Made by a program: the position numbers and the translations under genes. Under the pieces are notes generated by a model, which searched no databases, was not told where the DNA came from, and was given only the letters and a program-made list of their open reading frames with translations. From the NCBI GenBank assembly GCA_009268125.1, contig WBOU01000003.1, positions 248,001-312,000 on the forward strand: a DNA stretch of 64,000 nt. The letters run 5' to 3'. The stretch comes from Chloroflexia bacterium SDU3-3. Its GTDB lineage: Bacteria > Chloroflexota > Chloroflexia > Chloroflexales > Roseiflexaceae. How positions within the stretch are numbered: the first letter of the stretch is position 1; each line of letters starts with the position of its first letter. Positions 33,633-42,815 of this stretch are shown here, in pieces.

Positions 33633-34784
33633 CTAGCGAATAAACATCAGGCCCAGCGGGATAACCATGATCACGCCGACAAACGCCGCCAGTGAGAGCT
33701 TGCTGGCCGCGATCTTCTCCTGCAGCCACAGGATGCCGTTTTTGAACGGGCCGTAGCAGGTGAGCAGCACCACCAGCGAGACCAGCGTGACGCTCACCAT
33801 CTCGATCAGCACGATCATGAAGGCGGCGGGGCCGCCCACGCTCAGCGCGGCGATCAGCGTGTCGATAAAGGTGGTGATGTTCGCGCCCATGATGTAGGGC
33901 ACGGCGTGCTCGCGGCGCACAAAGCCCTTGGCGTGCAGCGGCACCAGGATGGAGAGCGAGACCGAGACCGACATAGTGATGGATGTGACCAGCGCGCCCA
34001 GCGCGAACATGGCCAGCGGGTGGGCCAGGTAGCGCTGCAGGTTGGCGAAGGCACCTGTGTCGGATGTCATCTCGGGCAGCACGCTGTCGAGCAGCTTGAA
34101 GGCCATGAGCATAGTGCCCACGCCCACGATGAAGATCAGCCAGCCCGGCATCTGCAGCATGTCTAGCCGATCCATGATCGGGCCGTAGATGATCTTGATG
34201 AAGGATGGCACCTCGGCGATATCACCCGGCTGCCACACGCCCAGCAGGTTGGTCTGCATCATGCCCAGACCCACGGCCAGGGCGGGCAGGTAGATCGCCG
34301 CCGTGGTGAGCAGCGAGAGGATGCCGATCGAGACGCTCTTGCCGCGCTCGTGGCCGCGCAGGCTGTAGATGAAGCCGATGCCCAGCACCACGAACGACGC
34401 GCCCAGCCGCGACCCGGTGATCATCAGCAGGGTCTGCATGCTGTTGATGCTGTGCGAGGCGAACAGCGTCACGGCGATCGCCGCCACCGGCGAGCCGCTG
34501 AGGAAGGTGTAGGCCAGCAGCCAGCCGAACCCGAGCGCGCTGGTGTTGCTGGTGATCAGCATGGTCTGGATCTGGCTGCTGTAGAGCCCCGCGCCCTCGC
34601 GCAGGAACTGCAGCGCCAGGATGAAGAAGAACAGGCCAGCCAGCGCCATCAGCGCCTTCAGCAGACCTTTGAGCACAAGGCTGTACCAGGTGGGCGCGCT
34701 GGATGGAAGTGAGATGCCTGATTGAGCCTGCTGGACGATCCCGAGTCTTTCCGCCTTTGGAGTTACCGGTGTTTCCTGAGACAT
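33633..34784 (-). CDS. Na/Pi-cotransporter-like membrane protein, diverged (possible sulfate importer)
   Basis: 383 residues from the ATG at 34784 (AAGGA upstream). About eight to nine membrane helices with the two inverted repeats of the NptA/SLC34-type family. The second repeat keeps MGANITTFIDTLIAA (family GANIGTT), but the QSSSATT substrate motif is replaced in both repeats (FLSGSPVAAIA and ITMSVSVSLSI). The altered site and the position between ATP sulfurylase/APS kinase and the rest of the sulfation operon suggest sulfate rather than phosphate uptake; this is inference. Phosphate transport remains the alternative. Confidence 0.7.
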   Translation of the reverse strand: MSQETPVTPKAERLGIVQQAQSGISLPSSAPTWYSLVLKGLLKALMALAGLFFFILALQFLREGAGLYSSQIQTMLITSNTSALGFGWLLAYTFLSGSPVAAIAVTLFASHSINSMQTLLMITGSRLGASFVVLGIGFIYSLRGHERGKSVSIGILSLLTTAAIYLPALAVGLGMMQTNLLGVWQPGDIAEVPSFIKIIYGPIMDRLDMLQMPGWLIFIVGVGTMLMAFKLLDSVLPEMTSDTGAFANLQRYLAHPLAMFALGALVTSITMSVSVSLSILVPLHAKGFVRREHAVPYIMGANITTFIDTLIAALSVGGPAAFMIVLIEMVSVTLVSLVVLLTCYGPFKNGILWLQEKIAASKLSLAAFVGVIMVIPLGLMFIR

Positions 34785-35053
34785 GGTCATTCCTTTCCAT
34801 GTTGTGTGCGGTATGCTAGCATCCTTGCCCAGTAGGCCGCACATTACCCACAATTCACCATATGGGTCAGGCACATCGCCCTTCCCCCCATTCCTCTTCC
34901 TTCGGATTTCCACTCCCGAAGCCCCACATGTAGGTAATGCTTGTACCGAATCGGCGGGGAAGAGGTTGCAACACGCTCTCCCCCGCTGCGCCAAGGTGCT
35001 ACAGGCGGTGTCGCTCGACCCACGTCCTTGTCTGTCGAGGCATCCTTGCAGCG

Positions 35054-36832
35054 CTAGGCGGTCTTCTCCGCCAGCAGCACCAGGCCCTGCTTGGCAAGGT
35101 AATCCAGGATCTTGTGCGCGTTCTCCGCCGGCGTGCTGCCTGCGGCGTCCAGCGTGATCTCGGGGTTCAGCGGTGCCTCGTAGGGGTCGTCGATGCCGGT
35201 GAAGTCCTTGATCTCGCCGCGCCGCGCCTTGGCGTACATGCCCTTCACATCGCGCTGCTCGCACACCTCCAGCGGCGTGTCCACGAACACCTCGATGAAG
35301 CGATCGGGGCCGACCATCGCGCGCACCGCGTCGCGGGTGGAGCGGTAGGGGCTGACGGCGGCGCACATCGCGATCCCGCCGTGGTGCACGATCTCCGAGG
35401 CCACGTAGCCGATGCGCAGGATGTTCACGTCGCGGTCGGCCTTGCTGAAGCCCAGCCCCTTGGAGAGGTGGGTGCGCACCACGTCGCCATCCAGCATGGT
35501 GATCTGCCGCCCGCACTCCCAGAGCAGCATGGTCAGGATCTCGGCGGTGGTGGATTTACCCGCGCCGCTGAGGCCCGTGAACCAGATGCACGCGCCCTGG
35601 CGATGGCGCGGTGGGTATGTATCCGCCAGAATCTGTGCCACGGCTGGGCGGGTGAACCAGCCCGGCAGCAGCACGCCCTTGTTCAGGTAGTCCTCGCGCA
35701 CCTGGGTGCCCGAGATCGAGGCGGTCTTCGCGCCCGCCGGGAGCTTGGTGTTCTCCTCGTAGCGGTCCTCGTCGGGCAGGTAGACCATCTCGTTGAAGGT
35801 CAGCACGCCCACGCCCAGCTCCTCGGCGTGCTGCTGCACCAGGGTCTGCGCGTCGTAGGGGCCGTAGAAGGGCTTGCCGGTGGAGTCCTTGCCGGGGCCG
35901 GCGTGGTCGCGCCCGACGATGAAGTAGTTCGCGCCGTGGTTGCGGCGGATGATCGCGTGCCAGAGCGCCTCGCGCGGGCCGGCCATGCGCATGGCCAGCG
36001 GCAGCAGCGACAGCAGGATGGAGCCAGGCTCGTAGTAGTTGTTGGCCAGGGCCTTGTAGGCGCGCACGCGGGTGTAGTGGTCCACATCGCCCGGCTTGGT
36101 CATGCCCACCGAGGGGTGCAGCAGCAGCACGCCATCCACGGCGGCGGCGGCGCGCTTGGTCAGCTCCTCGTGGGCGCGGTGCAGGGGGTTGCGAGTCTGG
36201 AAGGCCACCACGTTGGGGTTGCCGTAGCCCTGGAGGCGCTCGCGGGTCTGCGCCGGGGTTAGGCGGATGTCCTCGAAGTCGTAGTGCAGCGGCAGCTCGC
36301 CCACCTGCAGCGGGCCAGAGATGAAGAGCGAGCCCCAGCTACGCATCTCGGCGACCAGGGGGTGGGCTGTGTCGGTCGAGCCAAACACTTTCTGCGCCGC
36401 CTCCTCGCGGTCCCACGAGTATACCTCATCAATGGTCATCACGGCTAGTAGGTTATTTTTCGCATTGCGCAGGGCGATGCTCTTGCCCACCTCGATGTCC
36501 GGCCCCGGCTCGACCGGCAGCGTGATCGGGATGGGGAAGATGTAGCCGTTGCTCAGCCGCATGTCGTCCAGCACGTGCTGGTAGTCCTCTTTGCCCATGA
36601 AGCGGTCGAGCGGCGAGAACGCGCCGGTGGCCAGCAGCTCCAGGTCGCACAGCGCCCGCTCGGAGAGCTGGATGGAGGGCAGCGTGCTGGCGTAGGCCTT
36701 CCAGGCCTCCAGCTGGTCGGCGGGCACCATCAGGTCGACCAGCTGGCCGCCGTAGGGCGGGATGAGCTGGACATCGGCAACAGCGGTCGTCGTGGACTCG
36801 GTGTAGGTGTCAATACGCTCGGTGGTGGTCAC
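35054..36832 (-). CDS. Bifunctional ATP sulfurylase / APS kinase (PAPS synthase)
   Basis: 592 residues from a GTG at 36832 (AAGGAG 6 bp upstream). An N-terminal PUA-like and catalytic sulfurylase domain (about 20-405) has QTRNPLHRAH (212-221) with the HxxH-type site, GRDHAGPG (307-314) and SISGTQVR. The C-terminal APS kinase (about 412-590) has P-loop GLSGAGKS (420-427) and DGDVVRTHLSKGLGFS. The fusion converts sulfate and ATP through APS to PAPS, the donor for sulfotransferases. No APS/PAPS reductase is near, so it serves sulfation, not cysteine synthesis. Common symbols would be sat/cysC. Confidence 0.95.
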   Translation of the reverse strand: MTTTERIDTYTESTTTAVADVQLIPPYGGQLVDLMVPADQLEAWKAYASTLPSIQLSERALCDLELLATGAFSPLDRFMGKEDYQHVLDDMRLSNGYIFPIPITLPVEPGPDIEVGKSIALRNAKNNLLAVMTIDEVYSWDREEAAQKVFGSTDTAHPLVAEMRSWGSLFISGPLQVGELPLHYDFEDIRLTPAQTRERLQGYGNPNVVAFQTRNPLHRAHEELTKRAAAAVDGVLLLHPSVGMTKPGDVDHYTRVRAYKALANNYYEPGSILLSLLPLAMRMAGPREALWHAIIRRNHGANYFIVGRDHAGPGKDSTGKPFYGPYDAQTLVQQHAEELGVGVLTFNEMVYLPDEDRYEENTKLPAGAKTASISGTQVREDYLNKGVLLPGWFTRPAVAQILADTYPPRHRQGACIWFTGLSGAGKSTTAEILTMLLWECGRQITMLDGDVVRTHLSKGLGFSKADRDVNILRIGYVASEIVHHGGIAMCAAVSPYRSTRDAVRAMVGPDRFIEVFVDTPLEVCEQRDVKGMYAKARRGEIKDFTGIDDPYEAPLNPEITLDAAGSTPAENAHKILDYLAKQGLVLLAEKTA

Positions 36833-36869
36833 GGGTTTCTCCTTCCAAAATGAAACGCGGTAATGATTG

Positions 36870-38048
36870 CTAGGCAGCCGCCAGGCTGCGCTGGGCCAGC
36901 GCCCCCTGGGCGGCGATATCTCGGTAGAAGGTCGAGAGCGCCTCGACGCTGCGGGCGATCGAGAACGTGCTGTCGGCCACCGCCCGCCAGGCGGCGGCGT
37001 GCTCGGCGGCGCGCGGGTGCTGGCTGGCCATGGCCAGCGCGGCCTGCGCCCACTGGGCGGGCGGCGTGCGCAGCGACATATAGCGCACCAGCTGGGGCAC
37101 CACCGTCGACTCGGCAGTGATCCGGTCGCTGGCCAGGCAGGGAAGGCCCACCGCCTGGGCCTCCAGCAGCGTGATGGGCAGGCCCTCGTACGCGCTGGGG
37201 AACAGGAAACAGTCCATGGCCTGCATCAGGCGCGGCACATCCGGGCGCACGCCGGTGAACACGCAGCGCTGCGCGAGGCCACGCTGCCTCAGAGCCTGCT
37301 CAATCTTCGGGCGGAGCGGGCCGTCGCCCACCAGCAGGAAGCGGGCGTCCGCATCCTGCTCGGCGATCCGGCTGGCCACCTCCACCCAAAAGGCGTGGTT
37401 CTTCTGCGGGTCGAAGCGACCCACATGGCCGAACACACGGGCCTGCGGCGGTATGCCCAGCTCGGCCCGCACGGCGGCGCTGTCGACAGGCTGCTGGAAC
37501 GCGCCCCACTCCACACCGATGTGGAGCACCTGGCTGAGCTGCCGCCACTCGCGCCCGAACAGCGCGGCGCACGCCGCCTGCGAGCAGCCCAGCCCGTGGG
37601 TCATATAGCGGCGCACCCAGCGCGTGGAGATGCTGCTGAGCAGCGCGCCCTGCGCCGCCCAGGCCACACCGGCGGGCGCGTTGTGCGAGTGCGCCACCCG
37701 CAGCGGCACACCCGCCCGCGCCGCCGCCCGCAGCGGCACGCCCAGGATCAGGAAGCCATGCGCGTGCACGATGTCGAACGGGCCGCCCTCGCGGATGATC
37801 CGCTCGGTGGCGCGGATGTAGCCGGGAGGGTTGGGCAGCGGCAGCTGCAGATGCAGCACCCGCGCACCCAGCGCGCGCATCTCATCCTCGTAGTCGTGCG
37901 GGTCGCTGGTGCGGGCCTGGTGCACCAGAAAGGTGAACTGGAAGCGCTCGCGGTCGATGTGGCGCAGCACGTGCATCAGCCACGATTTCACCCCGCCGCC
38001 ACGCCCGATGCCGGGGACCGCGTGTAAGATCTGGATCGGCTTGGACAT
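36870..38048 (-). CDS. GT4-family glycosyltransferase
   Basis: 392 residues with a GT-B fold: the N-terminal domain opens ILHAVPGIGRGGGVKSWLMHVLRH (glycine-rich acceptor loop), and the C-terminal domain has FGHVGRFDPQKNHAFWVEVA, FLLVGDGPLRPKIEQAL, VFTGVRPDVPRLMQAMDCFLFPSAYEGLPITLLEAQAVGLPCL with the EGLPITLLEA motif that binds the nucleotide-sugar. Cytoplasmic, retaining mechanism by family. It lies 37 bp before the PAPS synthase and 9 bp after the exporter gene, so it probably glycosylates the cluster product. Sugar unknown. Confidence 0.9.
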   Translation of the reverse strand: MSKPIQILHAVPGIGRGGGVKSWLMHVLRHIDRERFQFTFLVHQARTSDPHDYEDEMRALGARVLHLQLPLPNPPGYIRATERIIREGGPFDIVHAHGFLILGVPLRAAARAGVPLRVAHSHNAPAGVAWAAQGALLSSISTRWVRRYMTHGLGCSQAACAALFGREWRQLSQVLHIGVEWGAFQQPVDSAAVRAELGIPPQARVFGHVGRFDPQKNHAFWVEVASRIAEQDADARFLLVGDGPLRPKIEQALRQRGLAQRCVFTGVRPDVPRLMQAMDCFLFPSAYEGLPITLLEAQAVGLPCLASDRITAESTVVPQLVRYMSLRTPPAQWAQAALAMASQHPRAAEHAAAWRAVADSTFSIARSVEALSTFYRDIAAQGALAQRSLAAA

Positions 38049-38057
38049 ACGGCCTCC

Positions 38058-39326
38058 CTACTTCAGCTCGCGAACCTGCGGCACGAACAGGTACGTGCCC
38101 AACGCCACCGCCAGCAGAATGCCGCTGTTCAGCATCAGCACCACAGGATCGCCAAACTGCTCGCCCACCAGGCCGATCCACAGCGCGCCCAGCGGCGCGA
38201 AGCCCAGCGAGATCAGCACATAGGCGCTCATCACCCGCCCGCGCAGATCCTCGGGCACGTGCAGCTGCACCAGCGTGTTGGTCAGGTTCTGCACCCACAT
38301 GGCCATCATGCCCGTGCCCACCAGCAGCAGCAGCGCCAGCGGCAGCCAGCCCACAAATGTAAAGATCAGCAGCAGGATGGGGAAGGCAAAAGTTGCGATC
38401 GAGAGCAGCTGGCCCTTCTGGCCCGAGCGGCTGACAAAGGCTAAAAACACCACGCCCACCAGCGCCCCCAGGCTGCGCGCCGACAGCATCAGGCCATTGG
38501 TCGAGACATCGCCGTGCAGCTCGCGCACCGCCCAGGCTGGGAAGATCACAATGATCGACATGCCCAGCATCCCGTGGGCGGCGGTGAGCATGTTCAGCGC
38601 GCGCACCGCTGGCTCGTGGGCGATGTAGCTTAGGCCCTCTTTCAGCTCATCCCAGGTGGACGAGCGCTTCTGCGGCGCGGGCTGCGGCGTGATCTTCATC
38701 AGCATCAGCGCCGCCACCATCACCACAAACGAGAGTCCGTTCAGCGCAAAGCACCAGCCCGGCCCGACCCACACGTACACCAGGCCTGCGATCGCCGGGC
38801 CGATCATGGTCATCAGGTTGTTCAGGGTGGCGTTCAGCGCGATGGCGTTGGCGATGTCCTTCTCGCCCACGATCTCGGGGATGAAGGCCTGGCGCGCCGG
38901 GCCGTTGAACGCGATGGTGACGCCCTGCGCGAAGGCCAGCGCGATCACGTGCCAGGGCTGGATGAGCCCGGTAAACACCAGCGCGGCGAGGATAAACACC
39001 AGCGCCATGCGGATGCTCTGCGTCACCGCCAGGATGTTCCGGCGCGAGAGCCTGTCGGCCAGCACGCCGCCGTAGAGCGTGAACAGCCAGATCGGGATGC
39101 CGGCCGCAAAACCCACCATGCCCAGCCCAGCCGACGACTGGGTCAGCTCGAACATCAGGTAGCCCTGCGCCGTGGTCTGGATGCCGTTGCCGATGAACGA
39201 GATCAGCTGCCCGAAGAACCACAGTCGGTAGTTCGGGTGCTCGAAGGCGGCCAGCGCGTGCTTGAAGCGCCGCATCGGCGAGCCTTTTTTGGGCGACTGC
39301 ATCTCTTGGGCGAGCGCCTTATCCAT
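38058..39326 (-). CDS. MFS exporter (EntS/MFS_3-like)
   Basis: 422 residues from the ATG at 39326 (GAAGGA upstream, inside the end of the preceding sulfotransferase gene). Twelve predicted membrane helices. The cytoplasmic loop 2-3 motif GGVLADRLSRRN is intact, and PARQAFIPEIVGEKDIANAIALN and the second-half loop VSRSGQKGQLLSI match the EntS-like group that exports siderophores and other secondary metabolites. It follows the sulfotransferase array with a 2-bp gap, and its likely role is export of the sulfated product. Confidence 0.88.
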   Translation of the reverse strand: MDKALAQEMQSPKKGSPMRRFKHALAAFEHPNYRLWFFGQLISFIGNGIQTTAQGYLMFELTQSSAGLGMVGFAAGIPIWLFTLYGGVLADRLSRRNILAVTQSIRMALVFILAALVFTGLIQPWHVIALAFAQGVTIAFNGPARQAFIPEIVGEKDIANAIALNATLNNLMTMIGPAIAGLVYVWVGPGWCFALNGLSFVVMVAALMLMKITPQPAPQKRSSTWDELKEGLSYIAHEPAVRALNMLTAAHGMLGMSIIVIFPAWAVRELHGDVSTNGLMLSARSLGALVGVVFLAFVSRSGQKGQLLSIATFAFPILLLIFTFVGWLPLALLLLVGTGMMAMWVQNLTNTLVQLHVPEDLRGRVMSAYVLISLGFAPLGALWIGLVGEQFGDPVVLMLNSGILLAVALGTYLFVPQVRELK

Positions 39327-39328
39327 GG

Positions 39329-40465
39329 TTATTGTTCCTTCATCGTCAGGCTTTGGCCGTAGCCCCACGCCTCAAAGCAGCGCGCCCAGGCGCTCAGGAT
39401 GGTGCTGCGCAGCGGTGTGGGCAGCGGGCGGTGGGCGTTCTTGCGATACTCGCCCAGCGACGCGACATAGCCCTCCAGCGCGGGCTGCATCTGCGCGAAG
39501 TCGGGCAGGCCCAGGCCCGCATAGATCTTGGCCACCTCGCCCACCGGGTCGATCTCCAGATCTTCGAAGCGCACCTCGCAAAATTGCCCGGGCGGGATGA
39601 GGTCGCGCTCGGCGAAATAGGCATCGTACATCATGCGGTAGCGCGTGATGATCCAGCTGTCCAGATCTTCGGGGCGGGCCTGCTGCAGCGTGTTGGTCAG
39701 GAAGCTGACCTCGATCTGGCGTTTGGATGAGCGGAAGACGTCGAACGGGTCGCGGTAGATATGGATGAACCGCGCGTCGGGGAACAGATCCAGCAGGATC
39801 TTGATCCGGCAGGTGTGCGGCGGCGACTTCAGCAGCAGCGTGCGGTCGTACTTCCACGTCACCTTCTGGAAGAAGCGCAGCAGCGAGCCTTTCCAGCGCG
39901 ACAGCTCCTCGGGCGTGGCCTCGGCGAAGGTAAGATATTTGTCGTACTGCTTGGCGTCGCGCGGGAACACCCAGCTGAGGAAGGGCGAGCAGAGCGTGCC
40001 GCAGGTGGCAAACTCATCCTCGAACGGCGCGTCCACGCTCAGGTCCACGCTGTCCATCATGCGGTCCTTGGGCGACACGTGCTTGACGATCCCCGCAAAG
40101 CGCTCGGTGGTCAGGAAGGTGTGCGGATTCAGCACCTGCCACAGGTTGGGCGAGGCAAACTGCTCGTCCACCACCATCAGATTGTGCAGGAAGGTGGTGC
40201 CGCTGCGCCAGTGGCCCAGGATGAAGATCGGGGCCTCCACCGTGGTCTGGGCGATCTGCCGCCCGTAGCGCAGCGCCTCGTAGCGCGCGAACAGCGAGGT
40301 GAGCACGCCGCCCAGCAGCATCAGGCCCATGCGCGGGATGTAGGCCAGGTCGACCGCGAAGTGGTGCCGCCGCAGCAGCCGCAGTACCTCGCCCAGGCGC
40401 AGCCCATACAGCGTGGTAAACAGCCAGTTCACCAGAGACAGGCGCATTTTCTCGCTTAGGTGCAT
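39329..40465 (-). CDS. Sulfotransferase 1 (PAPS-dependent, Sulfotransfer_3 type)
   Basis: 378 residues. 5'-phosphosulfate loop PIFILGHWRSGTTFLHN (79-95) and 3'-phosphate-binding ARFIHIYRDPFDVFRSS (231-247) are both complete. An N-terminal block shared by all five paralogues (LVNWLFTTLYGLRLGEVLRLLRRHHFAVD, then a hydrophobic stretch) may dock to the membrane. It moves sulfate from PAPS to a hydroxyl; the acceptor is unknown, probably a lipid or glycolipid. Last of five tandem copies; the exporter gene follows after 2 bp. Confidence 0.92.
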   Translation of the reverse strand: MHLSEKMRLSLVNWLFTTLYGLRLGEVLRLLRRHHFAVDLAYIPRMGLMLLGGVLTSLFARYEALRYGRQIAQTTVEAPIFILGHWRSGTTFLHNLMVVDEQFASPNLWQVLNPHTFLTTERFAGIVKHVSPKDRMMDSVDLSVDAPFEDEFATCGTLCSPFLSWVFPRDAKQYDKYLTFAEATPEELSRWKGSLLRFFQKVTWKYDRTLLLKSPPHTCRIKILLDLFPDARFIHIYRDPFDVFRSSKRQIEVSFLTNTLQQARPEDLDSWIITRYRMMYDAYFAERDLIPPGQFCEVRFEDLEIDPVGEVAKIYAGLGLPDFAQMQPALEGYVASLGEYRKNAHRPLPTPLRSTILSAWARCFEAWGYGQSLTMKEQ

Positions 40466-40480
40466 CGGCTTCCTACCTTA

Positions 40481-41668
40481 TCATCGTGTGGGGGCGCTGG
40501 GGTGGGCGCCGTGGGCGATGGCCATGGTCATGGGCTCGGGCATGCCCTCGTAGGGGTAGCCCCAGGCCTCGAAGCTACGCCGCCAGGCCCGCCCCAGCCG
40601 CGTGCGCAGCGCCACCGGCAGCGCCGCGTAGCTGTTGTTCTGGTAGTCGCGGCTGGCCTCCACGGCCTGCTGCAGCTTGGGCAGCAGCTTGTCGAAGCCG
40701 CCCAGGCCCAGCGACTGGTAGATCTGCCCGATCTGGCCCACCGGGTCTTGGCGCACATCCTCGAACCGCACCTCGCACAGCCGCCCCGGCGGGATCAGGT
40801 CGCGCTCCTCGAAGTAGGCCTCGTACATCTCGGCGTAGCGCTCGATCAGCCAGTTCTCCATATCGAACGGCTCGGGCCGCTGCAGCTGCGTCACCTGGGC
40901 GATCACCTGGGCCTCGCGCCTGCTGGACTGGTACACGGCGTAGGGATCGCGCGCGATATGGATGAACCGCGCGTCGGGGAACAGCTCCAGCAGCAGCTTG
41001 ATCCGGCAGGTGTGCGGCGGCGATTTGAGCAGCAGCGGGCGGTTGTACTTCCAGGTCAGCTTCTGGTAGAACCGCAGCAGCGCGGCCTGCCAGCGCCGCG
41101 TGTCCTCGCGGCTGGCCTGGCGGAAGGTCATGTAGCGGTCGTAGTGGGCCGCGCTGCGCGGGAAGGCCCAGCGCAAAAACTGCGAGCACAGGCTGCCGGT
41201 GGTGGCGAACTGATCTTCCAGCGGCGAGCTGGCGCTGTAGCCCACGTTGTCGGTGATCCGCGTCTTGGGCAGCAGCCCCTGGGCCAGCGCGGCGTAGCGC
41301 TCGGTGGTCAGGAAGATGTGCGGGTTGAGCGCCTGCCACAGGCTGGCGTAGGCAAACTGCTCATCCAGCGCCATCATGTTGTGCAGGTAGGTGGTGCCGC
41401 TGCGCCAGTGGCCCAGGATGAACACTGGCGGCTGCACCTTCACCCCGGCCAGCTTGGCGTCGTAGCCGCGCCGCTCCGCCGCCGCGATAGCCGAGGTGAC
41501 AAGGCTCAGGCCTGTGACCATCAGGGCGCGCGGGATATAGGGCAGGTCGACCGCCATGCGCTCGTTGCGCAGCAGCCGCGCCCACTCGCCAAACCGCATG
41601 CCGTAGATCGGCGTGAACAGCCAGCGGATGAGGAACAGCCGCGCTTTCTCAGGCAGTTGCAACCGCAT
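40481..41668 (-). CDS. Sulfotransferase 2
   Basis: 395 residues from the ATG at 41668 (AGGAG upstream); an ATG at 41686 is an alternative. The start overlaps the end of the upstream sulfotransferase gene by 20 bp, suggesting coupled translation. PAPS loop PVFILGHWRSGTTYLHN; 3'-phosphate site ARFIHIARDPYAVYQSS, where the Tyr common in the paralogues is Ala. The N-terminal hydrophobic block is as in the others. The C-terminus carries an extra short tail (MPEPMTMAIAHGAHPSAP). Acceptor unknown. Confidence 0.92.
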   Translation of the reverse strand: MRLQLPEKARLFLIRWLFTPIYGMRFGEWARLLRNERMAVDLPYIPRALMVTGLSLVTSAIAAAERRGYDAKLAGVKVQPPVFILGHWRSGTTYLHNMMALDEQFAYASLWQALNPHIFLTTERYAALAQGLLPKTRITDNVGYSASSPLEDQFATTGSLCSQFLRWAFPRSAAHYDRYMTFRQASREDTRRWQAALLRFYQKLTWKYNRPLLLKSPPHTCRIKLLLELFPDARFIHIARDPYAVYQSSRREAQVIAQVTQLQRPEPFDMENWLIERYAEMYEAYFEERDLIPPGRLCEVRFEDVRQDPVGQIGQIYQSLGLGGFDKLLPKLQQAVEASRDYQNNSYAALPVALRTRLGRAWRRSFEAWGYPYEGMPEPMTMAIAHGAHPSAPTR

Positions 41669-42815
41669 ACTCCTGCTCCTGTTCACACGGGTAGCCCCAC
41701 TCCTCGAAGGTGTTGCGCCAGGCGTTCGAAAGCCGCTGGCGCAGCTCCAGTGGCAGCTCGCTGTAGCTGTTCTTGCGGTAGCCCTTCAGCGTGGCCACGT
41801 ACTGCTCCAGCGCGGGCCGCGCCACCTCAAAGTCGGGCAGGTCGAGCGCCTGGTAGATGCCCTTCACCTGGGCCAGCGGATCCTGCTCCAGATCCTCAAA
41901 GGCCATCTCGTAGAGATTGCCGGGCGGGATGAGCGAGCGCTGCTCGAAGTAGGAGCCAAACAGATCCTGGTAGCGCTTGATGATGATCGAGTCCACATCC
42001 CACGGCTCGGGCCGCTGGAGGCGCATGGTGGGCGCGGCGGCGGCCACCAGCTTGCGCGAGGACTTGAACACGCTGTAGGGGTTGCGGTAGATGTGCACAA
42101 AGCGCGCGTCGGGGAACATCTCAAGCAGCAGCTTGATCCGGCCCATGTGCTGGGGCGACTTGATCAGCAGCGTCTTGCCCCGATTGCGCACCATCAGCTT
42201 CTGGTAGAAGCGCTTGAGCGAGTGCTTCCAGCGCTCCACGTCCTCCTGCGGCGAATCACGGAAGGTCAGGTACTGCTCGTAGTAGTCGCCGCTGCGCGGG
42301 AACACCAGCCGCAGCGCGGGCGAGCTCATGCTGCCCACCACAGCGATGCGGTCCTCGATCGGGTTGTTCACATTCAGCCGCACATTGTCCATCTTGCGAG
42401 TCTCGGGCAGGGCGCGCTTCACCAGGGCGTTCATGAACTCGGTGCTGAGGAAGGTGTGCGGGTTAAAGGCCTGCCACAGCGTGGGGAAGGCGAAGCGCTT
42501 GTCGATCGCCATCAGGTTGTACAGGAACGTGGTGCCGCTGCGCATGTGGCCCAGGATGAACACCGGGCGCTCGATTTTGGCGTTGGCGATCCGGTTCTTG
42601 TAGGCCCAGTCCTCGTAGGTGCCGATGGCGCTATTGAACAGGCTGAAGCCGGTGATCAGCGCGGCGCGCGGGATGTAGGGGGCATCCACCGAGAAATGGT
42701 GCTTGCCGAGCATGGTAAGCCACTCGCCCATGGTCAGCCCGCAGAGCTGGGTGACGACGTTGTTCATCAGGTACTCGCGGCCTTTCTTAGGCAGGGACGC
42801 TTGCGATGACTTCAT
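41649..42815 (-). CDS. Sulfotransferase 3
   Basis: 388 residues from the ATG at 42815 (GAGGAG 7 bp upstream), overlapping the end of the preceding sulfotransferase gene by 29 bp. PAPS loop PVFILGHMRSGTTFLYN, 3'-phosphate site ARFVHIYRNPYSVFKSS, and the shared N-terminal block (LMNNVVTQLCGLTMGEWLTMLGKHHFSVD). The DP to NP change in the 3'-phosphate motif groups it with copies 4 and 5, away from copies 1 and 2. Acceptor unknown. Confidence 0.92.
   Translation of the reverse strand: MKSSQASLPKKGREYLMNNVVTQLCGLTMGEWLTMLGKHHFSVDAPYIPRAALITGFSLFNSAIGTYEDWAYKNRIANAKIERPVFILGHMRSGTTFLYNLMAIDKRFAFPTLWQAFNPHTFLSTEFMNALVKRALPETRKMDNVRLNVNNPIEDRIAVVGSMSSPALRLVFPRSGDYYEQYLTFRDSPQEDVERWKHSLKRFYQKLMVRNRGKTLLIKSPQHMGRIKLLLEMFPDARFVHIYRNPYSVFKSSRKLVAAAAPTMRLQRPEPWDVDSIIIKRYQDLFGSYFEQRSLIPPGNLYEMAFEDLEQDPLAQVKGIYQALDLPDFEVARPALEQYVATLKGYRKNSYSELPLELRQRLSNAWRNTFEEWGYPCEQEQEYAVATA

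Noticed and set aside
34785-35516. N-terminal extension of the Na/Pi-like frame to 35516
   Set aside because: It runs through the APS kinase coding region in another frame; the ATG at 34784 has a proper ribosome binding site.
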